Made by a program: the position numbers and the translations under genes. Shown piece after piece: positions 16,284 through 25,985 of a stretch of DNA of 64,000 bases (positions within the stretch are counted from its first letter, which is position 1; each line of letters begins with the position of its first letter). Below the pieces are notes generated by a model that was not told the origin of the DNA, did not search any database, and worked only from the letters and a program-made list of their open reading frames with translations. The DNA lies in NCBI GenBank assembly GCA_963757125.1, contig CAVWQP010000009.1, positions 496,001 to 560,000 of the forward strand. The letters run 5' to 3'. Source of the DNA: CAVVSD01 sp963757125. Lineage in GTDB: Bacteria; Actinomycetota; Thermoleophilia; Solirubrobacterales; Solirubrobacteraceae.

Positions 16284-17102
16284 ATGGAGATCGGCGTGTT
16301 CGGGGTCGCGACGGACGAGACGCTGCGGCCCGATGAGATGGCTCGGCTGGTGGAGAGCGCAGGGTTCGACGCCATGGCGTTCGGCGAGCACACCCACATT
16401 CCCGTGAGGTCGGACAGCAAATATCCACTCGGGGAGATGCCTCGCGAGTACATGCGCACGTTCGACCTCTTCGTCGCCATGCAGTCGGCGCTCATGGCGA
16501 CGACGAGCCTGCGCGTGGAGTCGTCGATCATCCAGATCGGTCAGCGGGATCCGATCACGACGGCGAAGCAGGCGGCGAGCGTCGACTTCCTGTCCGGTGG
16601 TCGCCTCGATCTCATCGTCGGTCACGGCTGGAACCTGACGGAGGTCCGCAACCACGGCGTCGACCCGGTCCAGCGGTACGCCGTCGTGCGTGAGCGGATC
16701 CTCGCGATGCGCGAGATCTGGCTCAACGACGAGGCCGAGTTCCACGGCGAGCACGTGAACTTCGACGCGATCTACTCCTGGCCCAAACCCGCGCAGGAAT
16801 CCGGTGTACCGATGATGCTCGCCGGGAACTCTCGCGGTGCAGAGGAGCGTGCGCTGGCCTACGCAGACGGGTGGGCGACCATCAGCGGCCCGGGTGTGCC
16901 CGCCCGCATCGCGTCGTTCACCGCAGCGAATCCGGGCGTGCGGGTCCACGTGGCGGGCGTCGCGACCGAACCTGCGGCGATCGAGGACTACGCACGCGCC
17001 GGAGCGAGCCGTGTCGCGCTGGACCTCGGCGCTGCGAAGAAGGGCGAGGCCGAGGCCATCCTCGAGGAGATTCGCCGTGCGGTGGATGTTGCTCTGGGGT
17101 GA
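16284..17102 (+). CDS. LLM-class flavin/F420-dependent oxidoreductase, paralogue A
   Basis: 272 aa luciferase-like oxidoreductase (TIGR03619-like F420 group by appearance). Landmarks: MEIGVFGVATDETLRPDEMARLVESAGFDAMAFGEHTHIP, SSIIQIGQRDPITTAKQAASVDFLSGGRLDLIVGHGWN, and PMMLAGNSRGAEERALAYADGWATI. It is very similar to the gene at 25088-25906. The two bracket the AraC regulator, ABC transporter and hydrolase genes. The ATG at 16284 fits the paralogue's start; an upstream in-frame ATG at 16215 would add 23 residues unlike the paralogue. Confidence 0.92.
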   Translation: MEIGVFGVATDETLRPDEMARLVESAGFDAMAFGEHTHIPVRSDSKYPLGEMPREYMRTFDLFVAMQSALMATTSLRVESSIIQIGQRDPITTAKQAASVDFLSGGRLDLIVGHGWNLTEVRNHGVDPVQRYAVVRERILAMREIWLNDEAEFHGEHVNFDAIYSWPKPAQESGVPMMLAGNSRGAEERALAYADGWATISGPGVPARIASFTAANPGVRVHVAGVATEPAAIEDYARAGASRVALDLGAAKKGEAEAILEEIRRAVDVALG

Positions 17103-17174
17103 AGGCCGTGCGCGCTGTACGGTGCCGCTGACCTCGCCCCCCTCGGGATGCTGTGGCGTCGAGGCACGCCGGCC

Positions 17175-18116
17175 ATGACCGTCGTCATCGATACGCGGAC
17201 CGTCAGCCCGGAGGAGCGCTTCGACTTCTGGGTCGAGAGCGCCCACACCGTCTTCTTCCCGCTGAGGTTCAGTCGGGTGGGGGACGACGCCCGGCCCTTC
17301 AGTGGTTCTGTCCGCCGTCACGTCGTGGGGCCGATCGCGCTGACGCAGGTCGTGACGCAGCCGACGACCATCGCGCGCACGCGAGCGGACGTCATGTCGC
17401 ACGATCCTCAGTCGATCGGATTCTCCTACGTCCGCCGCGGTGTCATGGTGTTCAGCCAGAACGGCCGTCACACGCGAGTATCACCAGGGGAGATCTTCAT
17501 CAACGACGACTCCTCGCCGATGGTGCTGCGCACGCCCGAGGATGCCGAGCAGCTCGTGCTCCAGGCGCCCAAGGCGCTCTTCGGCCGCGAAGCGGTGTGG
17601 GCGAAGGAGAACGCCGGCCGGATCGTGTCGCCCGCGCTCACGCGTGCCCTGCTCGCCCCGCTGATCACCGGTCTGATCGACGGGCTCGCCGCCGGTGACG
17701 TCCAGGAGAACGACGCCGCGGTGGGCGAGGGCGTCCTCGACCTCATGCGGGCGGCGTGCCGTGAGCCCGTGACCGGCGTGGACGCCGCCCCGGCGAGAAT
17801 GCGCGTCACGCAGGTCAAGCGCTACATCGACGAGCACGTCGGCGACCCGTCGCTGAGCTCGGAGACGATCGCGGCGGCCAACTTCATGTCGCTCCGGACG
17901 TTGCAGAAGCTCTTCCGGGCCGAGGGCTGCACCGTCACCGACTGGATCCGGGAGCGCCGCCTGGCCGGCGCACGACGGGATCTGCGTGATCCACTCGTGG
18001 CCGACGTGCCCATCGCCCAGATCGCCGACGCCTGGGGGCTGCCGAACCCAGGGCACTTCAGCAGGATGTTCCGCGCCGAGTTCGGCGTGTCGCCGCGCGA
18101 GTACCGCCGCCCCTGA
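17175..18116 (+). CDS. AraC-family transcriptional regulator
   Basis: 313 aa. The N-terminal cupin-like sensing domain (AraC-binding-like, FeaR/NphR style) includes EERFDFWVESAHTVFFPLRFSRV and GVMVFSQNGRHTRVSPGEIFINDDSSPM. The C-terminal double HTH covers about residues 215-313: VKRYIDEHVGDPSLSSETIAAANFMSLRTLQKLFRAEG and IAQIADAWGLPNPGHFSRMFRAEFGVSPREYRR. It is probably a substrate-activated activator of the downstream transporter operon at 18357 (240-bp gap). The start at 17175 was preferred over the ATG at 17148 because it begins the conserved domain. Confidence 0.92.
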   Translation: MTVVIDTRTVSPEERFDFWVESAHTVFFPLRFSRVGDDARPFSGSVRRHVVGPIALTQVVTQPTTIARTRADVMSHDPQSIGFSYVRRGVMVFSQNGRHTRVSPGEIFINDDSSPMVLRTPEDAEQLVLQAPKALFGREAVWAKENAGRIVSPALTRALLAPLITGLIDGLAAGDVQENDAAVGEGVLDLMRAACREPVTGVDAAPARMRVTQVKRYIDEHVGDPSLSSETIAAANFMSLRTLQKLFRAEGCTVTDWIRERRLAGARRDLRDPLVADVPIAQIADAWGLPNPGHFSRMFRAEFGVSPREYRRP

Positions 18117-18248
18117 GCTCGGCGCCGACGCCGTCCGAGATCGGCGTCTCCGCGCAACAGCCGTGCGCCTCTCGCCCATTGCGCGGCACGTGCCGAACCT
18201 AGGATCGGCCCGGGTCAGTGACCGCGGGCAGGCGCGGCGCGCTCGAGC

Positions 18249-18273
18249 TGTATAACCGTCGTGCTGTCATACA
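18249..18273. promoter_or_regulatory. possible operator upstream of the ribose-type transporter
   Basis: TGTAT (18249-18253) and its complement ATACA (18269-18273) are separated by 15 bp, about two helical turns centre to centre. They sit in the relatively AT-rich part of the 240-bp gap between the AraC gene and the binding protein. The rest of this gap shows no gene. It could be an AraC site or part of the promoter. Confidence 0.35.
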
Positions 18274-18356
18274 AAACAAGGTCCTCGTGCGGTGTCGAGG
18301 TATCGGGGTGCGTTGCGGGGCGCGCTCCGTGAGGACTGCGGAGGAGAGGGTTCGTC

Positions 18357-19461
18357 ATGGGGGAAGTGGCTCGGAGGCCGCGACGCGTCGTTGCGCGTCG
18401 CGTCTCGTTGTTGCTCGGTGCGGCCGCGGTCGCGGCCGTGGTCGCTGCTGGCTGTGGCTCGTCGTCCGACAGCGCCGGCAGCGGAGGTAGCACGTCCGCG
18501 GCAGGGGCCGGCGGTGGCTCGAAGGCGGACGGCGCGAAGCTGGCGGTCTTCTACCAGAACGGCAGTTCCTACGGGGTCTCGACGTACGAGGCGTCGCAGG
18601 CGGCGGCCAAGAAGCTCGGTGTCTCGGTCACCGGCTTCAACGGGAACAACACGCCCCAGACGCAGTCGCAGCAGATGCAGGACGCGATCACCTCGGGCAA
18701 GTACAAGGGCTTCATGATCTTCCCGTTGAACGCCCAGGCGCTCAAGCCGCAGGTCGCGGCCGCCGAGAAGGCTGGGATCAAGGTCGCCACGGGCGACTTC
18801 ACGTTCGGCGACCTGCAGTCGCAAGTCAAACTGAACGCGACACCCGGCCTGGTGACGACGGTCGGCCAGTCGATCGGTGACCAGCAGGTGGCGTTCGCGG
18901 AGTCCATCAGGCAGGCCTGCGCCAAGCAGGTGGGCGTGGGGAAGCCCTGCAACGTCGCGTTCATGGTGGGGCTCACGAACTTCCCGACCGACACGCTGCG
19001 CATCAACTACCTGAAGAAGACGTTCGCGGCCGGTCCGATCAAGCTGAAGCTGACGCCTCCCGGTCAGTACGACACGCCGACCTCCCAGAAGGTCGCGCTG
19101 ACGTACTTCGGTTCCAACAAGGACATCGACGTGTTCCACTCGTTCGGTGACCAGATGAGCGCGGGCGTCATCACGGCGCTCAAGCAGCTGAAGATCACCC
19201 CGGGCAAGGACATCCAGGTGCTGGGCGCGGGTGGCTCGGAGGAGTTCGTCTGGACATCAAGGACGGCACGGCGTTCGCGACCATCGCCCTGTACCCCAAG
19301 AGTGAGGCAAACCTCGGCATCGGAGCACTGGTCGATTCGCTCAACGGCAAGCCGGTGGAGAACCCGATCAACGTGGTCAACGGCACCGACCGGCCGTTCA
19401 TCGTCAACGCCGCGTTCCTCAAGCAACACCCGACTTCCAGCCGGAGTGGAGTGTCGGCTAG
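18357..19461 (+). CDS. sugar-type ABC transporter substrate-binding lipoprotein, frame changes near 19250 and 19430
   Basis: Type I periplasmic binding protein (Peripla_BP_4, RbsB-like). The signal ends in lipobox VAAGC (Cys near residue 32), then a Gly/Ser-rich tether. The fold begins KLAVFYQNGSSYGVSTYEASQAAAKKLGV, with QSQQMQDAITSGKYKGFMIFPLNAQAL and DVFHSFGDQMSAGVITALKQL. After about 19248 the frame changes to read DIKDGTAFATIALYPKSEANLG, and near 19430 again to end DFQPEWSVG with a TAG at 19459-19461. The substrate may not be a sugar, given the lactonase and cyclase genes downstream. It heads the operon with the permease (100-bp gap). Confidence 0.87.
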
Positions 19462-19560
19462 GTCCGACGACGAGGCTTGCGCCATGGAGGCGGCGGTGCC
19501 GGTACGCCGGCACACCCGCCTCCGGGCGCGGCGCCAGCGGATCGGGGGACAGAGGGCGAC

Positions 19561-20604
19561 ATGACGCGACCGACGCAACACGAACCGGACGACACGAGCG
19601 CGAGCAGTGACGCCGTCGCGCTGCCGGCGGGCACGGACGCGACGTTCGTGCGACGGGTCCAGACGACACGTGCCGTCCGGGCCCAGCGCATCCAGGACTT
19701 CGGCATTCTCGTGCTCGGGGCCATCGTCTTCGGCTACTTCGCACTCACGACGGGAGACTTCTTCACAGGCTCCAACCTCCTCAACATCCTCAATCAGAAC
19801 GCTGAGGTGGGCATCGCGGCCTGCGCCGTCACGCTCACCATCATCAGCGGCAACTTCGACCTGTCGATCGGCGCGATCTTCGCGCTGGCAAGTGTGCTTG
19901 CCGCCTGGGCGGCGGTGCACCTCGGCGTGTGGTGGTGCTTCCCTGTCGCCCTGCTCAGCGGGACCGCGATGGGCCTCGCCAACGGCCTGCTGGTGGCGAA
20001 GCTCGGCGTCAACGCGTTCCTCGCCACCTTGGCCAGCGCGCTCGTCTTCGCCGGCATCGCCCTCGGCGTCACCGGCGGCTTCCTCATCCAGCCGAAGTCC
20101 GGGACCGAGGTCTTCACCTTCCTCGGCCAGTCGAAGCTGGCCAGCGTGAACTACTCGAGCATCATCTTCGTCCTCGTCGCGGTCGCGTGCCAGTTCGTGC
20201 TCGCATACACACCGTTCGGCCGTCGCATCTACGGCATGGGTGACAACCGCGTCGCGGCCCGGCTCGCCGGGGTCAGGATCGCGCCCATGGTGATCGCGAC
20301 CTTCGTGATCACCGGATTGGCGTGCGGCCTGTCGGGTCTCATCGACGCCTCGTTCACGGGCACGGGCTCGGCCGACGTGGGCGCAAATCTCGCGCTCACC
20401 GCGGTCGCCGCGGTCGCCCTCGGCGGGACGAGCATCTTCGGTGGCACGGGCGCCGTGTGGCGCACCGTGGTGGGCGTCCTGGTGCTCGGGATGCTCAGCA
20501 ACGGCTTCGACCTCGCCGGCCTCGCGACGTACTGGCAGAACGTGGTCGTGGGCGCCCTCATCATCGGCGCGATCGCGCTGCAGGCGGCGGTGCGACGCCA
20601 GTGA
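19561..20604 (+). CDS. RbsC-like ABC transporter permease
   Basis: 347 aa, BPD_transp_2 family permease with about 8-10 membrane spans starting near residue 45 (DFGILVLGAIVFGYFALTTG). The family signature TIISGNFDLSIGAIFALASVLAAW is intact, as are MGLANGLLVAKLGVNAFLATLAS and VAAVALGGTSIFGGTGAVWRTVVGVLVLG. It is intact, unlike the second permease at 24000. GTG of the phosphotriesterase overlaps its stop by 4 bp. It is expected to pair with the binding protein at 18357 and the ATPase at 22490. Confidence 0.93.
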   Translation: MTRPTQHEPDDTSASSDAVALPAGTDATFVRRVQTTRAVRAQRIQDFGILVLGAIVFGYFALTTGDFFTGSNLLNILNQNAEVGIAACAVTLTIISGNFDLSIGAIFALASVLAAWAAVHLGVWWCFPVALLSGTAMGLANGLLVAKLGVNAFLATLASALVFAGIALGVTGGFLIQPKSGTEVFTFLGQSKLASVNYSSIIFVLVAVACQFVLAYTPFGRRIYGMGDNRVAARLAGVRIAPMVIATFVITGLACGLSGLIDASFTGTGSADVGANLALTAVAAVALGGTSIFGGTGAVWRTVVGVLVLGMLSNGFDLAGLATYWQNVVVGALIIGAIALQAAVRRQ

Positions 20605-21574
20605 CGAACGTGGAGACGGTTCGAGGGCCGGTCGAGTCGGGCCGGCTCGGACGCACCCTGATGCACGAGCACATCTTCGTGCTCGATCCGGCCATGCTCC
20701 GCAGCTACGGCACGGCATGGGGGACCAGCTACTGGGACGAGGACCGCGAAGTCGCGCACGCGGTCGGTCAGCTGCGGCGGTTGAGGGACGCAGGGTTCGA
20801 GACGCTCGTCGATCCGACGGTGCCCGGCGTCGGCCGCTACGTGCCCCACATCGAGCGTGTGAACGCTCAGGTCGACCTCAACATCATCGTCGCGACCGGG
20901 CACTTCGCGTTCGCGGAGCTGCCGCTGTTCCTGCGCCTGCGCTCACCCGAGAAGATCGCGCAGCTCTTCATCCGTGACATCCGGGAGGGCGTGGACGGCA
21001 CCGAGGTCAAGGCCGGCTTCCTGAAGTTCGCCGTCGAGGAGCTCGGGCTGATCGGCGACGTCCCGCTGATCGTCAAGGCGATCGCGCTGGCCCACCACGA
21101 GACCGGGGTGCCGATCATGGTGCACACGAACGCGGCCGCGCGGATGGGCCCCGTCGCGCTCAGGGCCCTGCAGGCAGAGGGAGTCGACCCGGAGCGCGTC
21201 GTCATCGCGCACGCCGGCGACAGCGACGACCTCGACTACCTGCGCGGCATCGCCGACACCGGAGCCTCGCTCGGCTGCGATGGCTTCCCGGAGAGCACAT
21301 CCTCCCGCTCGCGGTGCGCATCCGCACGCTCGTCGCGCTGATCGGCGAGGGGTACGCGGATCGCATCCATCTCTCCCACGACGGCGCGTGCTTCCTCGAC
21401 TTCTACGCCGGGGATCCCGACGTCGCACAGATGGGGCTGGAGGGTGACTACCTCTTCATCCGGAACACCGTCGTCCCGGCCCTGCTCGAAGCGGAGGTCA
21501 CGCAGGCTCAGATCGACGAGATCCTCGTCTGCAACCCGCAGCGCTTCTTCGACCCCGAGGGCTCAGACCGATGA
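20601..21574 (+). CDS. phosphotriesterase-family hydrolase (probable lactonase), frame change near 21290
   Basis: Amidohydrolase-superfamily PTE/PLL-like enzyme, about 324 aa. Binuclear metal ligands are visible: HEH in RTLMHEHIFVLD, the carbamylated lysine in VKAGFLKFAVEE, His in IMVHTNAAARMG and in VVIAHAGDSDDLDY, and the aspartate in HLSHDGACFLDFY. Near 21285-21295 the frame changes; the next frame continues HILPLAVRIRTLVALIGEGYADRIHLSHD to the stop at 21574. PLL-type members hydrolyse lactones, which fits a catabolic operon better than organophosphate breakdown (inference). GTG start, translationally coupled to the permease and to the cyclase. Confidence 0.87.
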
Positions 21575-22493
21575 CCGCCACCCGCCTCGCGTACAAGGAC
21601 CTGCCCGGCCGGCGCCTCACGGCGTACGGTCCCGACGACCAGCGAGGCTCGCTGAACCTGCTGACCCCGGAGCGGGTGCGTGCGGCTGCGCAACTCGTGC
21701 GGACGGGGGTCGTGTACGGCCTCAACGCGCCGCTGACGTACCCCGATCCTCACCCCCAAGCGGTCACCCGACCCTCGCGCATCGCAAGCCCCCGCAGCAC
21801 CACGTGCACCGGTTCCCCGACGGCCGCGACGACTACTACGACCGGCTGTATCCGCAGTACAGCTCCCAGTGGGACGGCTTCCTGCACATCTGGGACGACG
21901 TGAACGGGTGCTTCTACAACGGCAACACCGATGAGTCGATCGGCGTCGACGCGTGGGCGGACGGCGGCATCGTCGGCCGAGGCGTGCTGCTCGACGTCGC
22001 ACGATGGGCAGCGGACCGCGGGCGTCCCATCGACTGGCGCAAGCGCGACGTGATCACCGTCGCGGACCTCGAAGAGACCGCGGCGGCGCAGGACGTGGTG
22101 ATCGAGGAAGGCACGATCCTGCTCCTGCGAACCGGATGGGAGACGGGATGGAAGGCGGCGCCGCCGGCCCTGCGTGCGCAGATCGCAGCCGCCCCGGAGT
22201 TCCAATCCCCGGGCGTCGAGGCCTCGCTGGAGATCGTCGAGCGCCTGTGGGACTGGGGCGTGGCGGCGGTGGCAGCCGACAATCTCGCGTTCGAGGTCTG
22301 GCCCCTGGACGGCTACACGATCCACGTCGATCTGCTGCCGCGCCTCGGGGTGCCGATCGGCGAGTTCTGGCAACTGGACGCCCTGGCCGCGGCGTGTGCC
22401 GCCGAGTCAAGGCATGAGTTCCTGCTGACCTCGGCGCCGCTGAACGCAGCCGGCGGAAGCGGGACCCCTGCGAACGCACTGGCGATCCTGTGA
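21571..22493 (+). CDS. cyclase-family (kynurenine formamidase-like) hydrolase, frame change near 21765
   Basis: About 307 aa. Members of Cyclase (PF04199) hydrolyse amide or lactone bonds at a metal centre. The N-terminal part reads YGPDDQRGSLNLLTPERVRAAAQLVRTG. After the frame change near 21750-21785 it reads HHVHRFPDGRDDYYDRLY, then DAWADGGIVGRGVLLDVARW, EEGTILLLRTGWETGW and VAAVAADNLAFEVWP. The canonical HxGTHxDxxxH is replaced by a longer variant, as in the larger subclass of this family. ATG at 21571 overlaps the PTE stop (ATGA) and its stop overlaps the GTG of the ATPase. It likely acts on the product of the lactonase or its substrate. Confidence 0.82.
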
Positions 22494-24003
22494 GCGTCCA
22501 GGAGACACCTGTCCGGCTCGCGTCCATCGGGAAGCGCTACGGCGGGACGAGCGCGCTCGACGATGTGAGCGTGGAGATCCACGCCGGGACCGTGCATGCC
22601 CTCGTCGGCGCGAACGGAGCCGGCAAGTCGACGCTCGGCAAGGTCATCGGGGGCGTCGTCCGTCCTGACGAGGGCGAGATGTTCATCGACGGGCGCGCCG
22701 TCAGGTACCCGACTCCGCGCGACGCCCGAGCTGACGGCATCGCGACGATCGCGCAGGAGCTCGCGCTCGTGCCCGCGATGAGCGTCATGGAGAACGTCTT
22801 CCTCGGCGTCGAGCCGCGACGGTCGGGGGTGGTCAACCGGCGCCAGATGCGCAAGGAGTACGACGAGCTCGTCAGCCGCTGCGGCTTCGGAGTCGATCGC
22901 GACGCGGTCGTCGGCGCGCTGCGCACGGCCGACCAGCAGAAGGTCGAGATCCTCCGCGCCGTCAAGAGCGAGGCCAGGATCATCATCATCGACGAGCCGA
23001 CCTCGTCGCTGACGCGCGTGGAGACCGAGGCGCTGCACAGGATGACGCGGGCCCTGCGCGACGAGGGCAAGACGATCGTGTACGTCAGCCACTTCCTCGA
23101 CGAGGTCCTCGAGCTGTGCGACACGATCACCGTGATGCGCAACGGCCACCTCGTGCGCACCGGCGCCCGCCGGCGCCGAGACCGAGGCCACCCTCGTGGC
23201 CGGCATGTTCGGAGCCGCCGCCGAGGCCGAGCAGTTCGACAAGCCGCCCCGATCGACCGCGCCGGTGATGCTCGAGGTCGAGGGGCTGCAGCAGGAGGGG
23301 ATGCTGAACGACATCTCGCTCACGGTCCGCGCCGGTGAGATCGTCGGCATCGCCGGCCTCGTGGGAAGCGGCCGCAGCGAGCTCGCGCGAGCGATCGCGG
23401 GCGCGGACCGCGATCGACGGCGGGACCATCAGGGTCGACGGCAAGGTGCGCAGGATCCGCTCCCCGTCCGACGCGATCTCGGCCGGCATCGCCTTCCTGA
23501 CCGAGGAGCGCAAGAAGGACGGCCTCTTCATGGAGCTCTCGCTGGCCGCCAACACGACGTTCGCCGACGTCCCTGCGGTCTCCGCGCAGGGGCATCCTGC
23601 GGCGCGGCGGCGGAGCGAGACCGCGCTCGTGCGGCTCCTCGAGTCGCTCTCGGTCGACCCCCCGTCGCCCGGCAGCGCTGGCCAAGAGCCTCTCGGGCGG
23701 CAACCAGCAGAAGGTGCTCTTCGCGCGCTGGCTCTTCTGCGACCCGAAGGTCCTGATCCTCGATGAGCCGACGCGAGGAGTCGACGTCGGAGCCCGCGCA
23801 GCGATCCACCGCCTCGATCAACGACCTCGCCGAGCAGGGAGCGGCCGTGCTGATGATCTCCTCGGAGATCGAGGAGGTCCTCGGTCTCGCCCACCGCGTG
23901 CTCGTCATGCGCCGTGGCAGCGATCACGCGCGAGTTCCCGCCGACCCGCCTCTCGGCGAGGTGATGGAGGCGGCCTTCGGGCTGCCCGGGGAGCGAGGCA
24001 TGA
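22490..24003 (+). pseudogene. RbsA-like ABC transporter ATPase, multiple frame changes after 23150
   Basis: Two fused ATP-binding domains, as in RbsA/MglA. The first domain is intact: Walker A ALVGANGAGKSTLGK, Walker B IIIIDEPTSSLT, and YVSHFLDEVLELCD. Beyond about 23160 at least five frame changes (near 23165, 23410, 23670, 23800 and 23930) interrupt recognisable second-domain motifs: IVGIAGLVGSGRSELARAIAG, FLTEERKKDGLF, SLSGGNQQKVLFARWL and VLILDEPTRGVDVGA. It is either a decaying gene or a poorly assembled stretch. GTG start at 22490. The end at 24003 assumes the usual overlap with the permease. Confidence 0.8.
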
Positions 24004-25078
24004 CGATCCAGCCGCCGAACGCGGCCGCGACGACGCACCCGCCGACGCCGCGCTCGCGGGCGTCCCGCGGGCGCCTTCGACCGCCGCGTGCGCAGCGGGC
24101 GGCGCCTGAAGGCCGAGCACGTCCGCGACTACGGGATCGTCGTCTTCGTCGATCGGCATCTTCATCGTACTTCTCGTTCGCGCTCGCCGGTCTTCCTGAC
24201 GAGCCGGCAACCTGCTCAACATCGTCTACCAGAACGCGACCGATCGGGATCCCGGCCTGCGCGGTCACGCTCGACGATCATCGCCGGCAACTTCGACCTG
24301 TCGCTCGGCGCGATCTTCACGCTTCGCCGAGGTGCTGTGCGCCTGGGCGGCGGTGCATTGGGGCGTGCTGGTGGTGCTTCCCGGTTGCGATCGTCTCGCG
24401 GCGCGCCTCATGGGCCTCGTCGAACGGCGCGATCATCACGAAGCTCCGGGTGAACGCGTTCCTCGCGACGCTGGCGACGGCCCTCGCGTTCAGCGGACTC
24501 GCGCTCGCCGTCAGCGGCGGGCTCGCAGATCATCCCCGACGAGCAGCGTGTTCACCTTCCTGGGCCTGAACTCGTTCGGGGGCATCCAGTACCCGGTGTT
24601 CATCGTCGTCGTCGTCGCCGTGGTGCTGCAGCTGGTCCTCAGCTACACGGTCTTCGGGAGCCACATCTACGGCGTCGGTGGCAACCCGCGATGCCGCGCG
24701 GCTGTGCTGGTCTGCAGCGTCGACCGTGTCGTCGTGATCACGTTCGTCATCACCGGTGTGGCGTGCGGGATCGGCGGGCTGCTCGACGCCTCGATGACGA
24801 GTCAGGGATCTGCGACCAACATCCTGGGCGACAACCTCGCGCTCCAGGCGATCGCCGGCGTCGCGCTCGGAGGCACCAGCATCTTCGGCGGCGTCGGGTC
24901 GGTCTGGCGGACGATCGTCGGCGTCCTCATGCTGGGGATGATCACCAACGGGTTCAACCTCCTCGAGGTTCCCTCGTTCTGGCAGGACATCGTGCGCGGC
25001 CTGCTCATCGTGGTCGCCGTCGTCATCAGCACGTCGGTGGGGCGCTTGGGAAGCGCGCCGGCGCTCGGGGAGTCATAG
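24000..25078 (+). pseudogene. second RbsC-like permease, many frame changes between 24050 and 24720
   Basis: BPD_transp_2 permease paralogous to 19561-20604. Fragments in shifting frames reconstruct DYGIVVFV, NLLNIVYQNA, GIPACAVTL-TIIAGNFDLSLGAIFTL and RVNAFLATLATALAFSGLALAVSGG. From about 24545 a largely stable frame reads FTFLGLNSFGGIQYPVFIVVVVAV ... ALQAIAGVALGGTSIFGGVGSVWRTIVG to the stop at 25078, with one compensated shift near 24690-24720. I estimate about ten indels, far denser than elsewhere in the window. Several shifts (for example near 24152, 24241, 24275, 24389 and 24431) lie next to GATC. The start ATG at 24000 is inferred from position. Confidence 0.8.
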
Positions 25079-25087
25079 GGAGACCAC

Positions 25088-25906
25088 ATGGAGATCGGGA
25101 TCTACGGCGTCTGCACAGACGAGTCGTTGCGGCCCGATGTGATGGCGAGGCTGGTGGAGGATGCGGGGTTCGACGCGCTTGCGATCGGCGAGCACACCCA
25201 CATCCCCGCGGGGCGTGACTCCCCCTACCCCGGCGGGGATCTGCCGGACGGTTACACGCGGACGCTGGATCTGTTCGTCGCGTTGAACGCGGCCGCGCTG
25301 TCGACGACGCGGTTGAGGGTGTCCTCGTCGATCCTGCAACTGGCGCAGCGCGATGCGATCATCACCGCCAAGGAGGCGGCGAGCGTCGACTTCCTCTCGG
25401 GTGGCCGGTTGGATCTCCTGATCGGGCACGGGTGGAACGTGGAGGAGATGCGCAACCACGGCGTCGATCCGGCGACCCGGTATGCGCTCGTGCGCGAGAA
25501 GATCGTGGCGATCCGGGAGATCTTCCGCGAGGACGTCGCGTCGTTTCACGGGGAGTACGTGAACTTCGACCGGATCTGGTCGTGGCCCAAGCCGGTGCAG
25601 GAGGGTGGCGTGCCGCTCATCCTCGGTGGCAACTCGCCCGGGTCGGAGGAGCGCGCGCTGGAGTACGCGGACGGGTGGGCGCCGGGCCACGACGAAAGGA
25701 CGGTCGAACGCGTCGCCGAGTTCACCGCCGCGAACCCGGGCGTGCCGGTGCACGTTGCGGGAGTCCCGACCGAGGCAGGCATGGTCGAGGCGTACGGGCG
25801 GGCTGGGGCGCACCGCGTCGTGCTGAATCTCGGGCACGTGCGTCCGGGGGACGAGGGGCCGATCCTCGAGGAGCTGCGCAGGACCGTGGACGTCGCCGTC
25901 GGCTGA
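25088..25906 (+). CDS. LLM-class flavin/F420-dependent oxidoreductase, paralogue B
   Basis: 272 aa, the same length as paralogue A at 16284 and very similar throughout. It has GIYGVCTDESLRPDVMARLVEDAGFDALAIGEHTHIP, LQLAQRDAIITAKEAASVDFLSGGRLDLLIGHGWN and GGNSPGSEERALEYADGWAPG. It starts 10 bp after the permease stop with GGGAGACC upstream, so it is probably the last gene of the transporter operon. The product pair may hydroxylate or reduce the transported compound; substrate and cofactor (FMN or F420) are unresolved. Confidence 0.92.
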   Translation: MEIGIYGVCTDESLRPDVMARLVEDAGFDALAIGEHTHIPAGRDSPYPGGDLPDGYTRTLDLFVALNAAALSTTRLRVSSSILQLAQRDAIITAKEAASVDFLSGGRLDLLIGHGWNVEEMRNHGVDPATRYALVREKIVAIREIFREDVASFHGEYVNFDRIWSWPKPVQEGGVPLILGGNSPGSEERALEYADGWAPGHDERTVERVAEFTAANPGVPVHVAGVPTEAGMVEAYGRAGAHRVVLNLGHVRPGDEGPILEELRRTVDVAVG

Positions 25907-25912
25907 GTCGCG

Positions 25913-25935
25913 GCGGCGACGATGCGCGTCGCCGC
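25913..25935 (+). terminator. stem-loop after LLM paralogue B
   Basis: GCGGCGAC (25913-25920) and GTCGCCGC (25928-25935) form an 8-bp perfect stem with a 7-base loop, 7 bp after the stop codon at 25906. There is no U-tract. It would separate the transporter operon from the quinone oxidoreductase gene. Confidence 0.55.
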
Positions 25936-25985
25936 GAAGGCGCGTCAAGCTCTCGGAGTGAAGCGACCCCTGGAGGAGAACCGCG

